NCBI GenBank assembly: GCA_944323595.1
Contig: CALUTF010000012.1
Span: forward strand, 1-44,394
Length of the DNA: 44,394 nt
From: Candidatus Gastranaerophilales bacterium
GTDB taxonomy: Bacteria; Cyanobacteriota; Vampirovibrionia; Gastranaerophilales; Gastranaerophilaceae
Reading direction: 5' to 3'
The translations under genes and the position numbers were made by a program. Below the pieces are notes generated by a model. The model saw nothing but the letters and a program-made list of their open reading frames with translations, did not search any database and had not been told where the DNA came from. Below are positions 33,269-42,431 of the stretch, piece after piece (position 1 is the stretch's first letter; each line of letters begins with the position of its first letter).

Positions 33269-33381
33269 AGTGTTTAATATACCATTTTTTTTTGTTTTTG
33301 TACAGGGGTACTATCCGATTATGGGTATTGAGTTTTTTGAAATTTTGGGGTATTCTTTAACTTGAAGATAAGGGAGAGTAT

Positions 33382-34686
33382 ATGACTACAGAAGTTCAAG
33401 AAGAATTAAAGGTTATAAATGACGCGATAAAAGAAGTTGCCAATTTTGTGCAGACTGATGCAACAGTAAAACCGGATTTCGATGAGTATATCAGGACAAT
33501 AAGCGGAGGCAGACCTCAATCAATAAATTTCCAATCCGCTTGTTTCAACTATATCTTTGAACGTTATCTGGGTGAAGAGCGCAAATCTATATTTGAATTG
33601 TATCTCGCTAATACTAAAAAATTGCCGGCAGAAACAAAAAAAGTTATCAAAGCTCTTCAAAAGTCTGTTTCCTCTGTATTTGAGGTTAAAAAAGTACACA
33701 GAACCGGTTTTGAATTAGATAATATTATTAACGAAAAATTATACAATGTAACTTCTCTTGTGAAGATGACATCATTTAGAGGTATAGGACCGGGACAGTT
33801 TGTTGTAGCAAGGATTTTTAAGTATAACAAAGAACATTATCTTCTGGAAATTTCAGGCGTACTTTCTTCTTCTAAGAGGGATGATGCTTTGAGATTTTCT
33901 GTTGCTAAAATTATTCAAAATCCTGAACTTGTATATATGGATAACCCTGAAAAATTAAAAGAAATTGAGAAAAATGTAGCAAAATTATACAAAGATTTTG
34001 TTGATTATTTCGGTGTTGATGAAGTTGTAACAACTAATAAATACGCTGACGATATTATAGGGTTGTTTAATGATTATGCGGAAAGCGGCGAAAAGAAAGA
34101 ATTCGCGGACAAAATCCATGAACCCGCTGCGTACAGATTTTTCAATGTAAGTGAATTTAACAATTCATATTCAAACTTCCTTGAAAATTCTTTAGGCGGT
34201 TTTTCTTCCCATAAAGAAGAATATGATGTAGGTATTTTGTTTGATGAAGAATTAGGGCTTTATGCAGTTCCTTTCTATGCAACTTTTAACAAAATTTTTG
34301 AAGCTAAAGATTATTCAAAGATTATCAATTATGATAAATGCGTTGAATATATGCTTAAAAATGATAAACTTTCCGCAAATTTAATAAAGCGGGTAGCCGC
34401 AAAACACGATAACTTTATGAAAGTTGTTAATGAAATATTGAAGAAAAATTATACTCTGGAAGAGCTTTTACAAACTTATAAGGCTCCGTATCTGGAACAA
34501 AAAATCTTTTCTTCAACAACTGTTCTTTATAAATCAAAAGCATTTTCAAGAACTCTCGGTATAATTGAAGAGCATGAAGAACGCCCTAAAATTGATACAA
34601 CAGGTGTCGGACGCAATGACCCTTGTCCTTGCGGAAGCGGGAAAAAGTTCAAAAAATGCTGCGGTGCTGCTGCGCTAAACAATTAA
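33382..34686 (+). CDS. SEC-C motif protein, 434 aa
   Basis: The last 25 residues are a SEC-C zinc motif ([19 protein letters not shown]), as at the end of SecA and of many proteins that bind zinc or ribosomes. The long N-terminal part (1 to about 400) is alpha/beta without a domain I recognise: acidic helices, [17 protein letters not shown], and [23 protein letters not shown] lies just before the ATG. The 3' end overlaps maf by 12 bp in convergent orientation. Confidence 0.85.
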   Translation: MTTEVQEELKVINDAIKEVANFVQTDATVKPDFDEYIRTISGGRPQSINFQSACFNYIFERYLGEERKSIFELYLANTKKLPAETKKVIKALQKSVSSVFEVKKVHRTGFELDNIINEKLYNVTSLVKMTSFRGIGPGQFVVARIFKYNKEHYLLEISGVLSSSKRDDALRFSVAKIIQNPELVYMDNPEKLKEIEKNVAKLYKDFVDYFGVDEVVTTNKYADDIIGLFNDYAESGEKKEFADKIHEPAAYRFFNVSEFNNSYSNFLENSLGGFSSHKEEYDVGILFDEELGLYAVPFYATFNKIFEAKDYSKIINYDKCVEYMLKNDKLSANLIKRVAAKHDNFMKVVNEILKKNYTLEELLQTYKAPYLEQKIFSSTTVLYKSKAFSRTLGIIEEHEERPKIDTTGVGRNDPCPCGSGKKFKKCCGAAALNN

Positions 34687-35232
34687 TTTCATAAGCGCAT
34701 CAGGACATAAGCCTATAATATTTTTGAAACTGCCTTCTACGTTTTTGACAAAACCTGAAGGCAGTTCCTGTATTCCGTAAGAACCTGCTTTGTCGAGAGG
34801 CTTGTATTCTTTTACGTAAGATTCAATCTGTTCATCTGTAAGTTGTTCAAATTCGACATAAGAGGTAACTGCGGTCTTTTTGACTGTATTGTTTTCAGTG
34901 TTTATAACTGCAATAGCCGTAACAACTTTATGTTTGCGTCCTGATAATCTTTTCAGCATTGATATTGCTTCAGCTTCGTCTTTTGGCTTTCCTAATATCT
35001 CATCATCAAGCACAACTACAGTGTCTGCGCCGATTACGAGGGCATTTTCTTTAATTCTGTTTGAAACATCCAAAGCCTTATTGTATGCAAGATTTTCAAT
35101 AAATTCATAAGAAAAAACCGTCCTCGTATGATCTTCCTCATACTGCGACGGTATAATCTCAAATTTTAAATTAGTTTCTTTTAAGATATTTTGTCTTCTG
35201 GGAGATGAAGACGCAAGTATAATTTTTCCCAT
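34675..35232 (-). CDS. maf: Maf-family nucleoside triphosphate pyrophosphatase
   Basis: It has 185 aa with the Maf signature [13 protein letters not shown], then [17 protein letters not shown] and DKAGSYGIQ. These are house-cleaning enzymes that hydrolyse dTTP/UTP or modified pyrimidine nucleotides. The DKAG-YGIQ pattern fits the YhdE-type dTTP/UTP group. The ribosome binding site GAGGAA is well placed. It is convergent with the SEC-C gene and overlaps it by 12 bp. Confidence 0.94.
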   Translation of the reverse strand: MGKIILASSSPRRQNILKETNLKFEIIPSQYEEDHTRTVFSYEFIENLAYNKALDVSNRIKENALVIGADTVVVLDDEILGKPKDEAEAISMLKRLSGRKHKVVTAIAVINTENNTVKKTAVTSYVEFEQLTDEQIESYVKEYKPLDKAGSYGIQELPSGFVKNVEGSFKNIIGLCPDALMKLIV

Positions 35233-35304
35233 CAGCAGTTCCTCGTATTCGTTCTGACAGATTTAGTTTATCAGAAAAATAAGAGGAACAAAAACTTTGG
35301 AAAG

Positions 35305-35544
35305 CTATTGTAAAGTTCGTGTTCGATTATATCTTGCCGTTTTGGCATTTATTGCATAACAGGCTATATTAAGACGCTGTTTAAGCATCATCATGTTCCT
35401 GTGCATATTGGCATAATCATTCATTGCCCCCATCATCTTGTCCGGGTCAACCATTGATTCCATATTGTCATGATTATCTACGCGTTCGTCTTGGTATTTT
35501 TTGACCAGTAGCTGGTCGATGTAATCTTCAGCACCTATTGCCAT
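35305..35544 (-). CDS. Met-rich small protein, 79 aa
   Basis: ATG 35544 is chosen because GGGAGGA lies just upstream; a longer in-frame reading back to 35793 has no such site and a low-complexity translation. The product has Met clusters in the middle (MESMVDPDKMMGAMNDYANMHRNMMML), mostly in a helical amphipathic context, then a basic tail ending TARYNRTRTLQ. The Met-rich, Asp/Asn-spaced middle could bind a soft metal or a membrane, but no family is recognised. Confidence 0.62.
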   Translation of the reverse strand: MAIGAEDYIDQLLVKKYQDERVDNHDNMESMVDPDKMMGAMNDYANMHRNMMMLKQRLNIACYAINAKTARYNRTRTLQ

Positions 35545-35710
35545 GCCGATCCTCCCTATTGAATTGTGTGTGATGAGAAAGTTTAAATATCCTAATATAT
35601 TCCTTATGTATATACAAAGTATTTTACTTTTCAAAAATTGCCTTTTTTTGTACAAATGTGAAGAAATGTTAAAATAAAATTTAAAAATGTATTTTTTCCA
35701 CACGGAAGAA

Positions 35711-35722
35711 TATAATAAATGT
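35711..35722 (+). promoter_or_regulatory. -10 box six bases before an ATG (possible leaderless start)
   Basis: TATAAT (35711-35716) is followed by six bases and the ATG at 35723. No good -35 is visible. Confidence 0.4.
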
Positions 35723-37366
35723 ATGAAAGAGATAAGTATAATTGCACCGTTAAAAAAGCCAGAGGACATTGATTTATTCTGTAAATCCACCAATTGCCGC
35801 TCTTATTATGTTTATTACAAAAAGTTTTTAAACAACAACTTTGAGTACGTAAATGAGTTTGTGGAAGCCGCAAGACGTCAGGGGTGCAAGTTTTATATTA
35901 ATTTTAAACATGATATAACGGAAGAGAATTTGCCAGAGATTAAAAAAATGCTGAAATTCCTCAAGACAGCAGGAATTGACGGCATTTTTATAAACAGTTT
36001 TGCTATGCTTGAGGCAATAAAGGTTTTTAAACTTCCGTTTGATGTTATTGTAGATTCGTATTTTGACATTCATAATCTTTCGGGCATTGATTTTATAAAC
36101 AGTTTTCACAAAGTAAACGGCGTGATTATTACGGAAGAAATTTATATGAAAAATATAGCCAAGATTAAGAAATATACAAACCTGCCGCTTGCTATAGATT
36201 CTGATAATCTCCCGTGGTGTGCGGAAGATATTATAAAACTTAATGCTATCGACAATGTGATTATCAAAGGAAAATTCGCCTCCTCTGACGAAATACTTGA
36301 AGGTATTGAACTTGTGGAGAAAATTCTTGAAAAGCCTAAACTCTTTAAGAATCAAAAGCTTCCGTTTAAACATGTGCGTAAATGTATTTATCAGACAAAC
36401 CATTTTTCAGGAGAAATGGTTAGTGCCAAAGGTCGCGATTTTAAATTTAGCCGTCATATCCAAAATTTTGAATGGGATATTAAAAGAACCCGTATTTCCA
36501 AAACTATTAATTATGAGCGGAATTCGGAGATAAAGATTAACCTGCGGCTTTCCGAGTTAGAGCAGATTAAGGAACTCAACAAATATATAAAAAAAATAGG
36601 TACAAATCCTGTTTATTCCATTGAATACGGCGAAATCCTTTCTACTGCAGACCTTGCAACAAGCAGTTTTCATGAAATCATAATTAAGGTTAAAAAGTTT
36701 TGTACTGATAACGGTATTCACTTTCAGCTTTCTACTCCGAGAATTCTTATTGAACGCGATTTTGACAGAGTATTTGAGTATGAAAAGCAAATATTGCTTG
36801 ATGAACCGGCGCCGTCATCCTTGATAATAAACAATATAGGCTATTTCTGGGCAGTCATTAATGATCCTGATATTAACCATATTTCACTTGAAATCGGACA
36901 GGGGATTAATCTTTTGAACAGTATGTCAATTAAATGCCTTAATAATCTGCATCATTTACACACGGTTGATTTTACCTCATTTAATGATATGGAAAGTGTT
37001 CTGCAGACTTTGAAAAAAGTACGTAATATTATTGAGAACAAAAAATACACAATAGCGGGTAATATCAGAGTGCCAAGTTTGGGGTTGTGTCCTTTAAATA
37101 ATGACAGCGCAATTATTTCCCGCCTGTCCTGCAAGGCACCCTGTCACAGAGGCGGGTATGCATTGAAAGATCCGTCATTAAAGAAAATTTATCCGTTTAC
37201 CTGCGACGGATTCTGCAGAATGCACATGTTTGAAGACCGGATTCTGGAAGATTTCAGCCATATTGATGAACTTACTGATGCCGGTATAAATGAATTAGTC
37301 TTTGACTTCAGTGCATTGCCGGCAAAATATGTTCCTATCTTACTTGATAAGTATTTTAACAGATAA
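35723..37366 (+). CDS. U32-family peptidase-like protein, 547 aa
   Basis: The layout fits the U32 (YhbU/UbiU/RlhA) superfamily. A TIM-barrel-like part (about 1-230) has the repeating pattern GIDGIFINSFAMLE and VNGVIITEEIYMKN. A second alpha/beta part ends in a Cys cluster: LGLCPLNND, LSCKAPCHRGGYALKDP and FTCDGFCRMH. U32 proteins that act on rRNA or in quinone hydroxylation bind an Fe-S cluster through such cysteines. The length and second barrel half resemble the two-part forms. Protease activity is doubtful for this superfamily, so the activity is not assigned. ATG 35723 has a TATAAT six bases upstream and no ribosome binding site. Its stop lies one base from the XRE gene's stop. Confidence 0.75.
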   Translation: MKEISIIAPLKKPEDIDLFCKSTNCRSYYVYYKKFLNNNFEYVNEFVEAARRQGCKFYINFKHDITEENLPEIKKMLKFLKTAGIDGIFINSFAMLEAIKVFKLPFDVIVDSYFDIHNLSGIDFINSFHKVNGVIITEEIYMKNIAKIKKYTNLPLAIDSDNLPWCAEDIIKLNAIDNVIIKGKFASSDEILEGIELVEKILEKPKLFKNQKLPFKHVRKCIYQTNHFSGEMVSAKGRDFKFSRHIQNFEWDIKRTRISKTINYERNSEIKINLRLSELEQIKELNKYIKKIGTNPVYSIEYGEILSTADLATSSFHEIIIKVKKFCTDNGIHFQLSTPRILIERDFDRVFEYEKQILLDEPAPSSLIINNIGYFWAVINDPDINHISLEIGQGINLLNSMSIKCLNNLHHLHTVDFTSFNDMESVLQTLKKVRNIIENKKYTIAGNIRVPSLGLCPLNNDSAIISRLSCKAPCHRGGYALKDPSLKKIYPFTCDGFCRMHMFEDRILEDFSHIDELTDAGINELVFDFSALPAKYVPILLDKYFNR

Positions 37367-37367
37367 T

Positions 37368-37586
37368 TTATTTTATCGGTATAAGAGTATTTAAATCAAC
37401 ATCAAGAGCTTTTGCTATAGAAATTATAGTAAACAGTGTAGGATTTGCAACACCCCGTTCAATCATATTGACAGTATCAAGTGAAATTCCTGCCTTTGTT
37501 GCAAGGTTAAGTTGTGATATTTTGCGTTTTGCACGTTCCACACGCATATTTTTTGCCAGCTTTTCATAGTATTTCTTAATATCCAT
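37368..37586 (-). CDS. XRE-family helix-turn-helix regulator, 72 aa
   Basis: This is a single Cro/C1-type domain. Residues about 12-68 include RAKRKISQLNLATKAGISLDTVNMIERGVANPTLFTIISIAKAL. It has the same size and single-domain design as the regulator at 902-1123, with a partly similar core (GISLD). It is divergent from a prepilin gene and shares a 108-bp upstream region with it. That region has a near-consensus promoter for the prepilin and a directly repeated 7-bp site, so repression is likely. The ribosome binding site is weak. Confidence 0.9.
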   Translation of the reverse strand: MDIKKYYEKLAKNMRVERAKRKISQLNLATKAGISLDTVNMIERGVANPTLFTIISIAKALDVDLNTLIPIK

Positions 37587-37603
37587 TTCTTAATTCTAAT
37601 ATA

Positions 37604-37645
37604 TTGACATCACGAGTATACGGAATATAATATAGATAATACGGA
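37604..37645 (+). promoter_or_regulatory. prepilin promoter with directly repeated candidate operator
   Basis: TTGACA (37604-37609), a 16-bp spacer and TATAAT (37626-37631) form a near-consensus promoter. ATACGGA occurs at 37618-37624 (in the spacer, up to the -10) and at 37639-37645 (near the start point), 21 bp apart, two helical turns. The adjacent XRE protein is the natural candidate to bind here. Confidence 0.65.
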
Positions 37646-37694
37646 TTATATTACGTGTTATTTATGTTATATTCATAATTTGAGGTTGTGTTTG

Positions 37695-38432
37695 ATGAAA
37701 AAGAGCGGACGAAAAGCTTTCACACTGGCAGAAGTACTGATAACTCTCGGTATAATAGGCGTTGTTGCAGCTTTGACTATACCTACGCTTATCAACCATT
37801 ATCAAAAAGTCGTGATGAGTGCCCGTAATAAGAAATTTGTGAGTTCAATAAATCAGGCAGTGCTTCGTTCTACTGCTGATAACGGTCCTCCTCATGAATG
37901 GCCTAATCATATCCTGTATCATGATCCGGAATCTTTATATGACTGGTTTGATGAATACATTATGGGATATATGAAAATTTTAAAAAACTGCCGGCATGAT
38001 CCTATCGGCTGTATTGCGGAATATCGCTGGTGTGAAACCGCAGACAGATGCTGGTCTGCTAACGGGATAGGCAACAGTAATGTTTTATATGTGTTTAATG
38101 ACGGCAGTATGATTATTGCACTTACCGGTGGAGGTTTAAATAATGACACCGGTATCACCACAGGTTTAACTATCCATATTCGTTTTGATGCCAACGGTTA
38201 TGCAAAGCCTAATCAGTACGGTCGCGATATTTTTTCATATAGATTTACGGTTGCAAAAAACAAGTTTTACATAACCTGTGATAACCATAAAAACCTGACC
38301 GGCGGGACTGTTTCTACAAATAACAGCAGAACTTATCTTATAGAAAGCTGCAAAACTGATCCGCAGACCTGTAGTTGTTTGTTAATGAAAGATAATTACG
38401 AATTTAAAAATGATTATCCGTACAGATTATAA
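37695..38432 (+). CDS. type IV prepilin-like (pseudopilin) protein, 245 aa
   Basis: The N-terminus MKKSGRKAFTLAEVLITLGIIGVVAALTIPTLI is a prepilin signal with a basic leader of eight residues, Ala at -1, Phe at +1 and Glu at +5. The body is Cys-rich (about eight, e.g. CRHDPIGC, CETADRC, CKTDPQTCSC), suggesting disulphide bonds in the exported domain. The motif DANGYAKPNQYGRDIF matches the form seen in the prepilin at 1190-1921. ATG 37695 has GAGGT eight bases upstream; TTG 37680 lies further up without support. It is divergent from an XRE regulator and ends before a terminator. Confidence 0.9.
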   Translation: MKKSGRKAFTLAEVLITLGIIGVVAALTIPTLINHYQKVVMSARNKKFVSSINQAVLRSTADNGPPHEWPNHILYHDPESLYDWFDEYIMGYMKILKNCRHDPIGCIAEYRWCETADRCWSANGIGNSNVLYVFNDGSMIIALTGGGLNNDTGITTGLTIHIRFDANGYAKPNQYGRDIFSYRFTVAKNKFYITCDNHKNLTGGTVSTNNSRTYLIESCKTDPQTCSCLLMKDNYEFKNDYPYRL

Positions 38433-38456
38433 ATCAAAACACTCGTTAAGTTTACT

Positions 38457-38489
38457 AAAAAAGCCTCTCGTTTAATTGAGAGGCTTTTT
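38457..38489. terminator. bidirectional terminator
   Basis: AAAAAGCCTCTC pairs with GAGAGGCTTTTT (arms 38458-38469 and 38478-38489) around an 8-nt loop. It serves the prepilin on the plus strand and the malQ operon on the minus strand. Confidence 0.9.
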
Positions 38490-38498
38490 AACAATTAA

Positions 38499-39335
38499 TT
38501 ATTCTGCTATTTTATATTTTATAATGGAATTAGACCCCTGAGATGAAATGTAGAGAATATTCCCGCCGATATGGAGCCCGTAGGGTTTTTGGACATTACC
38601 CAGCAATATTGAAACGTAGCCGTTTTTTCCGACTTTTAAGACGTTATTGTTGTTGTAATTGGCAATATAAATATTGTCTTCTGCATCGCTTGCCATACCT
38701 ATAGGGCCGTTCAGGCGGGCATCTTTAAGAAATACAAGCCGTCTGCCGTCTGTTGTAATTTTATAGACTATATTATCCGAAAATCCTGCAACGTAAAGGT
38801 TACCCTCTTTGTCGGTTGTAATACCAGTAGGGCTTACAATATCTTCATATATTCCCGGTTTAGCCGTCTCGGAATCTGCCTTGAGCTGGTCAGCCTTGAT
38901 TGTTGCTAAATCTGTATTCAATGTATATGCCAGTTCCTGTGCTTTCTGGTAAATCGGCGCATTGGGCGGAATTATTGAAAGATACGATTTGGCATTGTCT
39001 GTTTGATTTAATTTTGCACTAAGGTAGGCAGCTTTGTAGGTTGCCTCGTAATCATTTGGATTTCTGACAATGATTTGTTTAAACGTTGAAAGCGCTGCAT
39101 CATATTGCTGCAGGTATTCAAGAATAGAGCCGAGATTAAAATATGCATCTGTGTAATTAGGGTCTAATTCAATGGCTTTTCTAAAAGCTGCCATTGATTT
39201 ATCGTAAAGACCGACTTTATAATGATCTACGCCCTGATTGTAATATAATTTTGCTTCTGTCATGACATCTTCTGCCGCAGCAAAAGATGCCATTCCAAAA
39301 GCTAATATAAAAGCTGTAATTAACAGTTTTTTCAC
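38499..39335 (-). CDS. exported TPR / NHL-type beta-propeller protein, 278 aa
   Basis: A signal peptide (MKKLLITAFILAFGMASFAAA) is followed by three TPR units (about 25-125; YNQGVDHYKVGLYDKSMAAF and AYFNLGSILEYLQQYDAALSTF). The C-terminal part (about 160-278) has short NHL-like strands: PTGITTDKEGNLYVAG, PIGMASDAEDNIYIAN and PYGLHIGGNILYISS. Only three or four blades are present, too few for a closed propeller on their own, so it may dimerise or be a partial fold. GTG 39335 overlaps the malQ stop, which couples it to the glucanotransferase gene. The ligand is unknown. Confidence 0.82.
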   Translation of the reverse strand: MKKLLITAFILAFGMASFAAAEDVMTEAKLYYNQGVDHYKVGLYDKSMAAFRKAIELDPNYTDAYFNLGSILEYLQQYDAALSTFKQIIVRNPNDYEATYKAAYLSAKLNQTDNAKSYLSIIPPNAPIYQKAQELAYTLNTDLATIKADQLKADSETAKPGIYEDIVSPTGITTDKEGNLYVAGFSDNIVYKITTDGRRLVFLKDARLNGPIGMASDAEDNIYIANYNNNNVLKVGKNGYVSILLGNVQKPYGLHIGGNILYISSQGSNSIIKYKIAE

Positions 39336-41203
39336 TACCTGCTTATTTCCTCTAATTCCTCAATGAGTTTTTCATTTTTCTTTGCAAATTCACTTCCTCT
39401 CGCTATTATAGCAAGTTTTAGAATATTTGCAAGGTTAATCGAAGTCATATCTTTGTAGTTATCCGGTAATCTTAAAGACCAATTTTGATCTCCTGATGTT
39501 CCCGGTCTGTTGTATACATCGCAGAGTTGGAAGAAATCCGTGAAGAAAATCTGGAGATTTTCTGCCTTTGATGCAAAGATTTCAACCAGTTTTGTTTCTG
39601 TTAAAAAGTCAACATCATCTGTAAGTCTTACAATGATATCATCTTTATTTTCACATTCCGCAAAAAGGTCTTCCGCGAGATTTTTTGCATGGAGATATCC
39701 CTCGTGCGTATGAATCATAGATTCAGCCCACATTCTGATAGGTTCATTATCATGTGTTCCTACCATAGCCCATACATTTTTTTCAATATTACAGCATCTG
39801 TAAGGGTGTTCAGGTTTTTCTGGCACTACAAACTGTGTGAGGCGCATACCCTGAAGTTTATATTCTTTCATTACTGCTGCAACAGGGTTTGTAAGTGTAC
39901 CGAGGTCTTCGCATACAATTGCATTTTTATCAAGACCTTCTTCTTCCGCAGCTGCAATAACGATTTTTTCTATAAGTCTGCCATAAGCTTTAATTTGCGC
40001 TTTTGTTAAAGTTTTCACACGTTTTTCTTTGTCAGCCTCAAGCGTAGTATCCAGATCGTCAAGTTTTGCAATCGCAAACTGTTTCAGGAACGGATGTTCA
40101 GGTGAAGAATACAATCTGCCCGCACCTTCTTCAATTTTAGGTTTTTTGCCTGCTTTGTAAACCCATGGGTCGATTAGACCTACAATGTGGTCAATTCTTA
40201 CTCCGCCCGGATTTTCTCTGAACATTTTTTTGTAGAGCTGTTTCATCAGCATTCCGCCCTCGCCGAGGGAACCATCTGCATTATACATTGTATCAGGATT
40301 CATTACAGGGAAGCCCCAGGCCTGTCCGTCTTTTGAAAAATAATCAGGCGGGCAGCCAAGCATCCATCCGTCTAAGAAAAGTGACTGGTATGCCCATGTA
40401 TCTCTGTCAGAAAATGCAACCTGACGGTCTGCAATCATTTTTATTCCGTTTTCAAGTGCGTATTCACGAGTTTTTTCGTTTTGTTTGTTTAATACAAACT
40501 GGATAAATTTGTATTTTTCAATGTCATTTTCGTATTTTTTAGAAATTTCATCAATACGTTTTGCAAATTCCATTTTTTCTTCAATAGATTTAGGATTGAA
40601 GAGGTTTTTGTCAGTTTCGGAATCCCACAGCGGCCAGTAGTCATTTCCGTGTTCTATTGATAAAGCTTCGTAAAGACTGTCTTTGTCAAGCCAGAAGTCA
40701 TTTCTTATTTTGTATTCCTGAAATTCTTTCAAAAGTTTCTTATCAGGGTTTGCTTTAAAGTTTTGCCATGCTTCATTAAGTGCTTCTGCCTGTTTTTGAT
40801 AAATATAAGCATAAGCTGTTTTGTTTGTATCTTTGTTCGGATTGCCCGCAACAATTTCTTCAAAAGTTTCTTGAGACAGAATAGACTTCCATTCAGGAGT
40901 TGTAAGCTGTTTAAGGTCTATAAAAAGCGGATTGCCGGAAAAAATTGTGCCTGTATAAGGCGATGCGTCACAGCTTTTTGTTTTTCCTGCTGGTCCGAGT
41001 TGTATAGCGTTAAAAATTCCTGAAGCAAAATCAATAATTTCTTTGCCGCCGTTGGAATTCATCGTGCCGAATCCGGTATTTTCACCTGCTGCAGACGGAA
41101 AACTACCGCCGTGCATAATGAGTGCAAAATTCTTTTTGTTTAGCGCCTTAAGTGCTTTTTTGATAGTTTTAACTCTCTTTTTGTCATCTGTTTTACAAAG
41201 CAT
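39335..41203 (-). CDS. malQ: 4-alpha-glucanotransferase (GH77)
   Basis: This cytoplasmic amylomaltase transfers alpha-1,4-glucan segments. GH77 features: SPYTGTIFSGNPLFIDLKQL near the N-terminus, the nucleophile in GGVRIDHIVGLIDPWVY, the acid/base Glu in VCEDLG and THDNEPIRMW as the third carboxylate. At 622 aa it is longer than the 500-aa bacterial type, with an extended, highly charged middle (about 130-260). AGAGGT lies just before the ATG at 41203. It is followed in the same operon by the TPR/propeller gene. It fits use of stored or imported glucans in a fermenting cell. Confidence 0.93.
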   Translation of the reverse strand: MLCKTDDKKRVKTIKKALKALNKKNFALIMHGGSFPSAAGENTGFGTMNSNGGKEIIDFASGIFNAIQLGPAGKTKSCDASPYTGTIFSGNPLFIDLKQLTTPEWKSILSQETFEEIVAGNPNKDTNKTAYAYIYQKQAEALNEAWQNFKANPDKKLLKEFQEYKIRNDFWLDKDSLYEALSIEHGNDYWPLWDSETDKNLFNPKSIEEKMEFAKRIDEISKKYENDIEKYKFIQFVLNKQNEKTREYALENGIKMIADRQVAFSDRDTWAYQSLFLDGWMLGCPPDYFSKDGQAWGFPVMNPDTMYNADGSLGEGGMLMKQLYKKMFRENPGGVRIDHIVGLIDPWVYKAGKKPKIEEGAGRLYSSPEHPFLKQFAIAKLDDLDTTLEADKEKRVKTLTKAQIKAYGRLIEKIVIAAAEEEGLDKNAIVCEDLGTLTNPVAAVMKEYKLQGMRLTQFVVPEKPEHPYRCCNIEKNVWAMVGTHDNEPIRMWAESMIHTHEGYLHAKNLAEDLFAECENKDDIIVRLTDDVDFLTETKLVEIFASKAENLQIFFTDFFQLCDVYNRPGTSGDQNWSLRLPDNYKDMTSINLANILKLAIIARGSEFAKKNEKLIEELEEISR

Positions 41204-41325
41204 ATATTACCTCTTTCCCAAAATAATCAACATATTTATATTATCATGTAAAAATATTTTGGCAAACCGCTGGTGTTATTGTGGGTTCCGAACTATGTTG
41301 CCATACCCTGACCGGCGGGAGAATA

Positions 41326-41378
41326 GTCAATAAGTGAATAGGTGAATGAGTGAATAAGTTCTTTTATAAATCAAGCTC
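41326..41378. repeat. dispersed repeat, copy B (inverted)
   Basis: It is the reverse complement of 12108-12166 with a few differences (GTCAATAAGTGAATAGG ... TTATAAATCAAGCTC). It lies between malQ and the phage-derived block. Nothing else is recognisable between 41204 and 41458. Confidence 0.65.
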
Positions 41379-41458
41379 AGTGATAATTTTACTACAACTG
41401 ATTTATTTTCGGACTTTTTCACTTTTCACTCTAATTTAATCGTTGTAGAAATGTAGGA

Positions 41459-41540
41459 CAAGTCGGTTGGGCATACTTGAAATGTTCTACTGACCGATTA
41501 CGTTTTAATGGGGACTATTCAGGTATGCCCAACCGACAGT
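41459..41540. repeat. REP-like inverted repeat at the left edge of the phage block
   Basis: GTCGGTTGGGCATACTT (from about 41463) pairs with AGGTATGCCCAACCGAC (41521-41537), one mismatch, around about 40 bp. The right arm contains GTATGCCCAACCGACAGT (41523-41540), repeated exactly and in the same orientation at 43783-43800. ATGTAGG just before the left arm matches the lead-in of the other REP-like copies. Confidence 0.65.
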
Positions 41541-41905
41541 TGCGTTCGACCTCGAAAGAGAAAAGAGAATTACATCTTGAATATGCGAAAGAAACAGGCA
41601 ACCAGTACGGGTTAGGCGGAACAAATATATTTTCATTCTCTGACCCGCCGATTATAGAACAAATCAAGGTCGGTAACAGTTTCGTTCCTAAACCTGACGG
41701 ACAAAAAGGACTACCGCAGCAAACATATAATTGTTCTTGCAATCTGGTTGGGATTAAGAACCCTCAATACTACATAAACAGAAGAAAAATTGAAAATGCT
41801 AAAAGAACTATTTTCACAAAGATTAAATACGCAATCGAAAACCGTACAGAACGCAATAATTACGCTTGGCGATACAGACGATTCGGGCAGGGGCAGGAAG
41901 TTTAA
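41477..41905 (+). pseudogene. fragment of a phage head morphogenesis (Mu gpF-like) gene
   Basis: The frame opens inside the repeat, so its first 20 codons are repeat sequence. From about 41538 it reads as protein, with YAKETGNQYGLGGTNIFSFSDPP and then QQTYNCSCNLVGIKNPQYY. The Cys-x-Cys turn followed by hydrophobics resembles the C-terminus of phage minor head proteins of the Mu gpF group. The last 36 codons overlap the next gene in another frame and look non-coding. Nothing upstream supplies the missing N-terminus. The family match is a judgement by eye. Confidence 0.45.
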
Positions 41906-42431
41906 AGCTCGTTTTATACAGCCGGGGATAGCAGGTTATCCTGGGCAGTTTGGGAATGCTTTAATCCGCAAAGAAACACTGGATAAATTTATAAATACAA
42001 TGATTGGCGTTCCTGTAATCATTAATCATCAGGACGTGACAAAAGACAATGCTGATGAAGTACGCAGAGGCGTAGTTTCAGATGTTTGGTATAACCCTGA
42101 AATTAATTGGTTTGAATGCGCAGGCGTCATCTGGGATGAAACCGCACAAAACCTGATTACAAACAAAGGCTGGTCAGTTTCTTGTTCTTATGATGTAAAG
42201 CTTGCAGACGACGCGGGCGGAACAGAAAATAATATTCCGTATGATATTGAGTTCTTAGACGGGGTGTTTACCCACCTTGCAATCGTTGACAATCCGCGCT
42301 ATGAGCGAGCAAATATTGTATTTAATTCAAAGACGGTAGTTAAAAACGAAAACCATAACGCACAGGTAATTGAGCAAATATTCCAGGAAGCGATAGATGA
42401 AGTTTTGCAGGAAATAGCACAAGATGCTTAG
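41796..42431 (+). CDS. phage prohead protease/scaffold-like protein (DUF2213 type)
   Basis: The body follows the DUF2213 pattern: KARFIQPGIAGYPGQFGNALI, MIGVPVIINHQDVT, RRGVVSDVWYNPEINWFECAG, GWSVSCSYDV, then FLDGVFTHLAIVDNPRYERANIVFN. The conserved His in NHQDV and the Ser in SVSCSYD are where a phage Mu gpI/U35-like protease would have its catalytic residues. It has 211 aa and ends early, without the long scaffold tail of phage forms. The start is ATG 41796 or TTG 41790; ribosome binding is weak. It is the best preserved gene of the phage remnant. Confidence 0.78.
   Translation: MLKELFSQRLNTQSKTVQNAIITLGDTDDSGRGRKFKARFIQPGIAGYPGQFGNALIRKETLDKFINTMIGVPVIINHQDVTKDNADEVRRGVVSDVWYNPEINWFECAGVIWDETAQNLITNKGWSVSCSYDVKLADDAGGTENNIPYDIEFLDGVFTHLAIVDNPRYERANIVFNSKTVVKNENHNAQVIEQIFQEAIDEVLQEIAQDA

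Noticed and set aside
35545-35793. N-terminal extension of the Met-rich protein to 162 aa
   Set aside because: The added 83 codons lack a ribosome binding site, overlap the U32 gene's promoter and start, and read as A/T-rich low complexity. The good ribosome binding site supports ATG 35544.
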